Assembly (NCBI GenBank): GCA_023422555.1
Contig: JAFAGQ010000161.1
Location: 1 to 11,631 of the forward strand
Direction: 5' to 3'
DNA: 11,631 nucleotides
Origin: Pseudomonadota bacterium
GTDB taxonomy: Bacteria > Pseudomonadota > Gammaproteobacteria > Burkholderiales > Burkholderiaceae_B
Part shown: positions 6,767 to 11,631 of the stretch, in pieces
Numbering within the stretch: position 1 is the first letter of the stretch
How the letters are laid out: each line of letters opens with the position of its first letter
Position numbers and translations under genes: made by a program
Notes under the pieces: generated by a model
What the model was told of the DNA's origin: nothing
Database searches by the model: none
What the model saw: only the letters and a program-made list of their open reading frames with translations

Positions 6767-6787
6767 CAGGGCCCTGCGCGGGCGCTG
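6767..6787 (+). other. Stem-loop between Bug and aldehyde dehydrogenase genes
   Basis: CAGGGCCC (6767-6774) pairs with GGGCGCTG (6780-6787) with a single G-G mismatch and a 5-nt loop, 22 nt after the Bug stop. The left part is also a perfect palindrome, CAGGGCCCTG. There is no T-tract, so an intercistronic stability or attenuation element is more likely than a full terminator. Confidence 0.35.
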
Positions 6788-6818
6788 GCTATCTGCGTTA
6801 ACTTTGGAGTTTGCAAGC

Positions 6819-8255
6819 GTGATTGTGCACGATAAGTTCTATATTGATGGACAGTGGGTTGCCCCGCATGGGGTAGAGACCTTTGAACTAGTGAATCCTT
6901 CGACGGAAGCGGTATGCGCCACCATTGCGATGGGTGACGCGGTTGATGTTGACCGCGCTGTCGAAGCCGCAAAACGGGCCTTGCCGGGTTTCAGCAACAC
7001 GACGAGGGAAGAAAGACTTGATCTGTTGAATCGCATTCTTGCCGCCTATCAGGCAAATTATGAAGCGTTCGCACAGCTGATGAGCCTGGAAATGGGGTGC
7101 CCCATCACGTTCTCGCGTGAGGCCCAGGCCATGAGAGGTGTTGTGCATTTGAAAGAGGCAATTTCGGTTCTCGAAACATTCGACTTTGAATGGGATCAGG
7201 GCTCTACCCGGATGCGCCTGGAACCAATCGGAGTATGTGGTCTGATCACGCCATGGAACTGGCCGGTGAACCAGATTGTTGTCAAGCTGGCGCCGGCGAT
7301 CGCCGCAGGTTGCACCGTCGTTCTGAAACCGAGTGAATATTCCCCCTTGAGCAGCATGCTTTTCGCCAGGGTCATGGATGAAGCAAAAGTGCCTGCAGGT
7401 GTGTTCAATCTGGTGATGGGCGACGGCCTGCGGACAGGAGTTCCATTGGCCGAACATCCGGATGTGGCAATGATCTCATTCACTGGCTCTACGCGTGCCG
7501 GTGTCGACGTTGCGCGCTGCGCTGCCCCGACCGTCAAGCGGGTTGCGCAGGAGCTGGGCGGAAAATCAGCTAATATTCTTTTACCGGATGTGGATCTTGA
7601 ATCTGCAGTCACCAAAGGAGTGGCTGGATGTTTTACCAATTCAGGCCAATCGTGTTCTATTCCCACTCGCATGCTGGTGCCCCGGTCAATGATGGTGCAG
7701 GCGGCCAGCATTGCGGCAAAGGCCGCTGCGCAGTTTACGGTGGGACCGGCAGACGATCCCGAAGTCCGGCTTGGGCCGGTGGTGAACAAACGGCAATTTG
7801 AGAGTATTCAGTCCCATATTGCCAGCGGGATTGAAGAGGGTGCTGATTTGGTCGTGGGTGGACCAGGCAGAATGGAACCCTATGACAAAGGCTATTACGT
7901 ACGCCCCACCGTATTTTCCAATGTCACGCCGGACATGCGTATTGCACGTGAGGAGATTTTCGGTCCGGTACTGGTCATGATGCCCTACGATTCGATTGAT
8001 CAGGCAATTGAGATTGCAAACGATACCGTGTACGGCCTGGCAGGCTACGTTCAAGGTAAAGATCCGGATTCCGTACGTCACGTTGCCAGGCGTCTGCAGG
8101 CGGGAACGGTTCACATCAATTATCCGCCACCTGATTTCAGCGCGGCATTTGGTGGCTACAAGCAGTCCGGTAATGGCAGGGAATGGGGCCAGGCCGGATT
8201 GATGGAGTATCTTGAGTTAAAGAGCATGATTGGCTTTCATCACGATGGCCAGTGA
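6819..8255 (+). CDS. NAD(P)-dependent aldehyde dehydrogenase
   Basis: This is a 478-aa aldehyde dehydrogenase superfamily enzyme that oxidises an aldehyde to its acid in the cytosol. All catalytic elements are visible (GTG-start numbering): TPWNWP with the oxyanion Asn147, the cofactor Lys170 in VVLKPSE, FTGST (222-226), the general base Glu245 in QELGGKSAN, the nucleophile Cys279 in NSGQSC, and Glu379 in EEIFGP. Because Glu245 is present, it is the hydrolytic rather than the CoA-acylating (methylmalonate-semialdehyde) type. The GTG at 6819 is preferred since GGAG (6806-6809) lies 9 nt upstream and the protein then begins MIVHDKFYIDGQWV, as homologues do. TTG at 6804 (483 aa) has no ribosome binding site. 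It lies between the Bug gene and the second hydroxyacid dehydrogenase, fitting hydroxy acid to semialdehyde to diacid. The aldehyde is unknown. Confidence 0.92.
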   Translation: MIVHDKFYIDGQWVAPHGVETFELVNPSTEAVCATIAMGDAVDVDRAVEAAKRALPGFSNTTREERLDLLNRILAAYQANYEAFAQLMSLEMGCPITFSREAQAMRGVVHLKEAISVLETFDFEWDQGSTRMRLEPIGVCGLITPWNWPVNQIVVKLAPAIAAGCTVVLKPSEYSPLSSMLFARVMDEAKVPAGVFNLVMGDGLRTGVPLAEHPDVAMISFTGSTRAGVDVARCAAPTVKRVAQELGGKSANILLPDVDLESAVTKGVAGCFTNSGQSCSIPTRMLVPRSMMVQAASIAAKAAAQFTVGPADDPEVRLGPVVNKRQFESIQSHIASGIEEGADLVVGGPGRMEPYDKGYYVRPTVFSNVTPDMRIAREEIFGPVLVMMPYDSIDQAIEIANDTVYGLAGYVQGKDPDSVRHVARRLQAGTVHINYPPPDFSAAFGGYKQSGNGREWGQAGLMEYLELKSMIGFHHDGQ

Positions 8256-8282
8256 GATTAATAGCGAATAAAAGGCAGAGAC

Positions 8283-9170
8283 ATGACGACACCAAAAATA
8301 GGATTTATCGGACTGGGCAGCATGGGAAAGCCCATGGTCCGCAATCTGGCGAAAGCCGGTTTTACCCTTGCCGTTTACGATACAAATCCGGAAGCGGCAA
8401 AGCAGTTGCATGACGAGCATATTCAGGCGGTAGATACGCCGGCGCAGGTGGCCCGGCAATCGAGCGTCATCATTACGATGCTGCCTACCAGCAGTATTGT
8501 GCAGGACGTGCTCACAGGGCCTGATGGCGTGTTTACCGGCATGCAGCAGGATACCGTGATTATTGAGATGAGTTCGGGCGTGCCAACCGTGACCCGCAGC
8601 CTTGCCGAACAGGCGCAAAAGCTGGGGGCGCAACTGGTTGATGCACCGGTCTCCGGTGGTGTTTCCCGGGCCGAGACAGGACAGCTTTCGATCATGTTTG
8701 GCGGCAGTCAGGAGATACTGGATAAGGTCGAGCCGATTTTGAATGCCATGGGTTCCAGCGTCGCCCGTACGGGGGATGTTGGTACTGCCCATGCCATGAA
8801 AGCGTTGAACAATCTGGTGTCGGCTGGAGGGTTTCTGATAGGAATCGAAGCGATTTTGCTTGGAAAGCGGTTTGGGCTGGACCCTGAGGTAATGGTAGAT
8901 ATTCTGAATGAATCTACCGGTATGAATAATTCGACGCAGAAGAAGTTCCGGCAGTTTGTTTTATCCGGGAAGTATAATGCAGGCTTTGGTTTGGCGTTGA
9001 TGGTAAAAGATTTGGGTATCGCACTGGGCCTGGATGACGATCATACTGCCGAATTCTCGCAGCTTTGCCTTAAGGTCTGGAGTGCTGCAGAGCAAACGCA
9101 GGGCAAAGGGGCAGATCATACCGAACTGGCCAGACATGTGTCTTTGCGCATCGGGGTACCATTGACGTAA
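8283..9170 (+). CDS. NAD-dependent beta-hydroxyacid dehydrogenase (HIBADH family), copy 2
   Basis: This is a 295-aa enzyme of the 3-hydroxyisobutyrate dehydrogenase / tartronate-semialdehyde reductase family. It shows GFIGLGSMGKPM (7-18), Asp33 after the second strand (VYDTN, favouring NAD), VDAPVSGG (119-126) for substrate binding, the catalytic Lys173 in the AHAMKALNN helix, and Lys242 in LMVKDLG. AAAGG lies 7 nt before the ATG and the gene is 27 nt after the aldehyde dehydrogenase, so they are cotranscribed. It is only distantly similar to copy 1 (shared motifs, different C-terminal halves), which argues for two different substrates or stereoisomers rather than a recent duplication. No cysteine, CoA or other unusual domain is present. 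The exact substrate is unknown. Confidence 0.92.
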   Translation: MTTPKIGFIGLGSMGKPMVRNLAKAGFTLAVYDTNPEAAKQLHDEHIQAVDTPAQVARQSSVIITMLPTSSIVQDVLTGPDGVFTGMQQDTVIIEMSSGVPTVTRSLAEQAQKLGAQLVDAPVSGGVSRAETGQLSIMFGGSQEILDKVEPILNAMGSSVARTGDVGTAHAMKALNNLVSAGGFLIGIEAILLGKRFGLDPEVMVDILNESTGMNNSTQKKFRQFVLSGKYNAGFGLALMVKDLGIALGLDDDHTAEFSQLCLKVWSAAEQTQGKGADHTELARHVSLRIGVPLT

Positions 9171-9176
9171 AAAAAC

Positions 9177-9199
9177 AGACCGCCCTCATTTTCTGGTCT
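9177..9199. promoter_or_regulatory. Inverted repeat before the GntR gene
   Basis: AGACC (9177-9181) and GGTCT (9195-9199) form a short dyad in the 33-bp gap before the GntR start. It could be an operator or help shape the leader. The arms are only 5 bp, so this is tentative. Confidence 0.22.
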
Positions 9200-9203
9200 T
9201 TCC

Positions 9204-9902
9204 ATGAGTATCCAATTCGAGCGCGTTGATTTTTCACTCAAAAAACAGGTTATTGATGGCATGCGCAACGCCATTGTTGACGGATCGTTCTCTCCGGGCC
9301 AAAAGCTCGTTGAAAGAGAACTCTGTCAACTGTTCGATGTCAGCCGATCCCTGATGCGAGAGGTGCTTCAGCAACTCGAGGCAGAAGCGCTGATTACCAT
9401 TGTGCCTTTTCGGGGGCCCATGGTTGCAGAAATCCGGCTCGACGAAGCAAAATCAATCTACGCAGTAAGACAGGCCCTGGAAGCCCTTGCGGGAGCGGGC
9501 TGTGCGCAGAATGCGTCGGACAGCGACATTGCAGCGCTGCAGGCTAATCTTGCGATTATTGTGCAGTTTGCAGATGGTGCCGATCCTAAAAGTGTGGTTC
9601 GGGCAAAGAACGATTTCTATAACGTGTTGCTCAACGCCTGTGGCAATCCTGTCGTGAAAGACATATTGACTGGCCTGAACAACCGCATCAATTCTCTTCG
9701 AAGAGTGTCAATGGCGCAGCCGGGACGGCTGGTGGACACAGCCCGGGAACTGCAGGACATTATCGATGCTATTCGCAAGCGTGATGCAGATCTGGCTTCG
9801 AAATTATGTGCTGACCATGTTGGCAAGGCGGCTGCGATTGCATTACAGGTCATGGCACGGGAACAGGGCGTCAGCCAGACGGACGCGGTGATCCAGGAGT
9901 GA
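9204..9902 (+). CDS. GntR-family regulator, FadR/FCD type
   Basis: This is a 232-aa transcription regulator. The N-terminal winged helix-turn-helix (about 11-75) shows the GntR signature: IVDGSFSPGQKLVERELCQLFDVSRSLMREVLQQLEAEALI, then the wing VPFRGPMVAEI. Residues about 80-215 form the all-helical FCD effector domain. In most FCD proteins an Asp and three His bind a metal. Aligning on F-x-x-x-x-x-x-A-x-G-N and on the final helices, these positions are Lys135, Tyr139, Leu183 and His205, so three of four ligands are missing. It is the last gene of the catabolic cluster, 33 nt after dehydrogenase 2, and is likely its repressor, released by the substrate or an intermediate. The ribosome binding site is poor, which suits a low-abundance regulator. 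The membrane gene 18 nt downstream may be cotranscribed. Confidence 0.93.
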   Translation: MSIQFERVDFSLKKQVIDGMRNAIVDGSFSPGQKLVERELCQLFDVSRSLMREVLQQLEAEALITIVPFRGPMVAEIRLDEAKSIYAVRQALEALAGAGCAQNASDSDIAALQANLAIIVQFADGADPKSVVRAKNDFYNVLLNACGNPVVKDILTGLNNRINSLRRVSMAQPGRLVDTARELQDIIDAIRKRDADLASKLCADHVGKAAAIALQVMAREQGVSQTDAVIQE

Positions 9903-9920
9903 GACAATGAGGGGCTATTC

Positions 9921-10376
9921 ATGATGACCATCTTCTTCGCATTCCTGCATCATGTGCTGGCGTTTACGCTGGTGGCGACAGTGACTGTTGAACTGGTACT
10001 GGTCAAGGACCGTATCAGCATCGAGCGTGCGCGCCGTATCCTGCGCACGGATGCCATTTATGGCGTATCGGCCATCCTCTTGCTGGTGGTGGGATTCTTG
10101 CGTGTGATGTTCTTCGAGAAGGGCACCGATTATTATTTTCACAGCATTCCCTTTATCGCCAAGATGCTGCTGTTTATCACGGTTGCGATTCTGTCGATTT
10201 ACCCGACCATGACATTCCTTTCCTGGCGCAAGAGCCTGAATCGGGGTCGTGAGCCTGTGCTTGATCCGGCGGTGATCCGGCGGATTCGCAAGCTGATTCA
10301 TCTTGAACTGGTCTGTATTGTGCTGATTGTGCTTGCGGCTGCCATGATGGCGCGCGGCGTCGGCTATTTTGGTTAG
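9921..10376 (+). CDS. DUF2214 family integral membrane protein
   Basis: This is a 151-aa inner-membrane protein that matches DUF2214 in length and pattern. There are four predicted membrane helices at about 4-28, 46-64, 76-98 and 126-145, with a HH pair (10-11) and Glu24 in or near the first helix and a basic loop (about 103-125). The function of the family is unknown. A purine-rich GAGGGG lies about 8 nt before the ATG. It starts 18 nt after the GntR stop and may be read through from the cluster, but nothing links it to that pathway; similar proteins are found in unrelated contexts. A short hairpin follows it. Confidence 0.85.
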   Translation: MMTIFFAFLHHVLAFTLVATVTVELVLVKDRISIERARRILRTDAIYGVSAILLLVVGFLRVMFFEKGTDYYFHSIPFIAKMLLFITVAILSIYPTMTFLSWRKSLNRGREPVLDPAVIRRIRKLIHLELVCIVLIVLAAAMMARGVGYFG

Positions 10377-10391
10377 GTATATGGTTTGCAT

Positions 10392-10412
10392 ATCGGGGTT
10401 GAATATCCCGAT
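10392..10412 (+). terminator. Hairpin after the DUF2214 gene
   Basis: ATCGGG (10392-10397) pairs with CCCGAT (10407-10412) around a 9-nt loop, 15 nt after the stop codon. No T-run follows, so termination is only possible. Confidence 0.35.
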
Positions 10413-10432
10413 GTCCGGATCAATATTTCAGT

Positions 10433-10489
10433 CTGAGTCGGATACCGCGGCCTGAGCCAGATCATTCGGCCTGAGTCAGAATAATCACA
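10433..10489 (+). repeat. Three tandem 19-bp repeats (CTGAG...)
   Basis: CTGAG recurs at 10433, 10452 and 10471, a period of exactly 19 bp. The copies share CTGAG-(T/C)-C-(G/A)-G-A, and the first two also share the end CGGC. Each copy opens with a short dyad, perfect in the third (CTGA-G-TCAG). They lie just before the gamma-glutamylcyclotransferase-like gene. They may be a multi-site operator or a decaying tandem duplication. Confidence 0.55.
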
Positions 10490-10512
10490 AATATGATAAG
10501 GAGTCTTCAGGG

Positions 10513-11028
10513 ATGTCAGAGGATGTATCTCGCGCCATGCGACTTTTTGTGTATGGCACGTTGAAAACCGGCTGCTGCAATTACGAACGTCATTGCGCCA
10601 TGGCAATCCACAGCGAAAAAGCCTGGCTCTGGGGCCGGATTTATCATGTCAATCGTGATGAAGGGTATCCTATGGTTGAAATACCGGCGCAGGCAATTCT
10701 GGCGCGCGGTACCGACAATCCCGCCCTGGATGCGCTGGTGGAACATGAACCCGCAAGTGTGGAGAGGCCCGAAGGCGACTGGGACCGGATTGAGGGCGAG
10801 CTGATGGTGTTTGATCGTCCGGAACGCGATGTGCCGCTGATCGATTTGCTGGAAGAGTTTCGTGCAGACGGCACCGGCCTGTATTTTCGGGTGCTGACCA
10901 CGGTGCAGACCAAGGAAGGCCCTCAGACGGTGTGGACGTATATTCGCGAGCGGGCGCATGACGGGCGTCGATTGACGCCGGATGACACCGGCACGGTCAG
11001 CTGGCAGCCGGCAGACCTTATTTCCTGA
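10513..11028 (+). CDS. Gamma-glutamylcyclotransferase-fold (AIG2-like) protein
   Basis: This is a 171-aa cytosolic protein with the hallmark RLFVYGTLKTG (10-20), the glycine-rich binding loop of the gamma-glutamylcyclotransferase/AIG2 fold. The usual 'D-x-x-E' segment follows as IDLLEEF (110-116), where Glu114 is the probable catalytic acid, and then YFRVLTTV, typical of the fold. The stretch between the first strand group and this segment (about 60-95) is longer than in short YtfP-like members. Related proteins cyclise gamma-glutamyl amines or peptides to 5-oxoproline; the actual substrate is unknown. The ATG at 10513 has AAGGAG 9 nt upstream; a second in-frame ATG (10537) begins directly at MRLFVYG but lacks one. 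Three 19-bp repeats lie upstream. Its end overlaps the convergent methyltransferase by 11 nt. Confidence 0.87.
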   Translation: MSEDVSRAMRLFVYGTLKTGCCNYERHCAMAIHSEKAWLWGRIYHVNRDEGYPMVEIPAQAILARGTDNPALDALVEHEPASVERPEGDWDRIEGELMVFDRPERDVPLIDLLEEFRADGTGLYFRVLTTVQTKEGPQTVWTYIRERAHDGRRLTPDDTGTVSWQPADLIS

Positions 11029-11620
11029 AAACCGCGTAACTCCAGAAGATATCCTGACGGCCCAGTGTGTCGTTTTTATAGACTTTGTGATAGAGCAGCT
11101 GCAGACCACATTCTCTGGCCAGGGAAATGGTTTCTTCATCCGGGATGTCAAACATATGGCGCTCGGATGGCACGGGGCCGTGGCGCAGGGACATTGACAT
11201 GATGCCATTACGTGCCAGAAGGCTCGAGCAGTGCTGCATGGCGGGCAGGCGCTCTTCTGGCAGCAGGTGCATCCAGACGGCAGTCAGCAGGATCAGATCG
11301 TATTTCCTGCCGCTGGCTGTGACGGTTGCGAGATCCGGCAGGCTGTCTTCAATCCAGTTGACCTTCGCCTGAGGATGACGCAACAGCGCCTGTTCACGCA
11401 TGGCAGCGGTTGGCTCTACGGCATCGATCTGATAGCCCAAAGCAGCCAGGGCAGCGGCGTCCCGGCCTGCTCCTGCACCCACATCCAGCACTGTTGCCGG
11501 TGCCCCGGGATAAAATCCCTTTACCGGGTTGTGCACTTTTTCGAAGCTGACGCTTTCGTAATCGTCGGCAAACCGTTGTGCTTTTTCTGCATAGCCTTTG
11601 CTGCCCGCGACTTCGACCAT
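11018..11620 (-). CDS. Class I SAM-dependent methyltransferase
   Basis: This is a 200-aa cytosolic methyltransferase of the Rossmann-like class I fold. Motif I is VLDVGAGAGRD (44-54), the acidic residue ending the second strand is Glu69 (AVEP), then WIEDSLPDL (89-97) for adenine binding, and YDLILLTAVWMHL (107-119) at motif IV. The opening FADDYESVSFEKVH is typical of a small uncharacterised group. The substrate is unknown; nothing visible indicates rRNA, protein or small-molecule specificity. The start at 11620 is only 11 nt from the window edge, where I see no ribosome binding site and the frame stays open, so an upstream start is possible. It converges on the cyclotransferase-like gene, sharing 11 nt at the 3' ends (11018-11028). 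Confidence 0.88.
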   Translation of the reverse strand: MVEVAGSKGYAEKAQRFADDYESVSFEKVHNPVKGFYPGAPATVLDVGAGAGRDAAALAALGYQIDAVEPTAAMREQALLRHPQAKVNWIEDSLPDLATVTASGRKYDLILLTAVWMHLLPEERLPAMQHCSSLLARNGIMSMSLRHGPVPSERHMFDIPDEETISLARECGLQLLYHKVYKNDTLGRQDIFWSYAVFRK

Positions 11621-11631
11621 AGTGATATGCC

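Noticed and set aside
8217..8792. 191-aa open frame on the minus strand over dehydrogenase 2
   Set aside because: It lies across the Rossmann-domain half of a well-supported gene and its translation has no recognisable features.
10433..10489. CRISPR array interpretation of the 19-bp repeats
   Set aside because: The repeats are directly adjacent with no unique spacers, too short, degenerate, and no cas genes are present.
10492..10497. TATGAT as a -10 box for the cyclotransferase-like gene
   Set aside because: A start site about 7 nt downstream would exclude most of the AAGGAG ribosome binding site, and there is no -35 at the right distance.
10516..11208. 230-aa open frame on the minus strand over the cyclotransferase-like gene and part of the methyltransferase
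   Set aside because: It overlaps two better-supported genes; the translation is rich in Cys, His and Pro in the way shadow frames are.

Overview
The window looks like a chromosomal segment of a betaproteobacterium of the Alcaligenaceae type (Advenella, Bordetella or Achromobacter relatives). The grounds are moderate GC, three Bug-type periplasmic solute-binding proteins in under 7 kb with no transporter membrane subunits beside them, and an accessory load of LysR and GntR regulators around small catabolic clusters. The genus is inference; there is no rRNA or other marker gene here. I see no tRNA, IS element, phage gene or CRISPR array.

Layout. (1) 1-197: 3' end of a Bug protein, followed by a hairpin. 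(2) 462-899 (+): YjbQ/UPF0047 protein. (3) 3046-923 (-): a two-gene operon, a tartrate/D-malate-type decarboxylating dehydrogenase followed 18 nt later by a Bug protein. Divergent from it is a LysR regulator (3149-4087, +), with a 102-bp shared control region holding a perfect 15-bp dyad of LysR-box form. This resembles the E. coli dmlR/dmlA arrangement with a binding protein added. (4) 4313-9902 (+): a six-gene cluster of beta-hydroxyacid dehydrogenase 1, carboxymuconolactone-decarboxylase-like protein, Bug protein, aldehyde dehydrogenase, beta-hydroxyacid dehydrogenase 2 and a GntR/FCD regulator. (5) 9921-10376 (+): a four-helix DUF2214 membrane protein. (6) 10513-11028 (+): a gamma-glutamylcyclotransferase-fold (AIG2-like) protein preceded by three 19-bp tandem repeats. 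It converges, with an 11-nt tail-to-tail overlap, on a SAM-dependent methyltransferase (11620-11018, -).

How the genes may work together. The cluster in (4) is the most interesting part. Its enzymes suggest oxidation of a hydroxy acid to a semialdehyde (dehydrogenases), then to a diacid (aldehyde dehydrogenase with complete catalytic residues). Uptake would be aided by the Bug protein and control would come from the terminal GntR regulator. The substrate is unknown, and I do not recognise the set as a characterised pathway. The Bug cistron is flanked on both sides by stem-loops without U-tracts, and a GTTAAC core occurs in the upstream region of three of the cistrons. Two protein-level oddities stand out: the regulator's FCD domain has lost three of the four usual metal ligands, and the dehydrogenase in (3) has Cys in place of a substrate-binding Arg.
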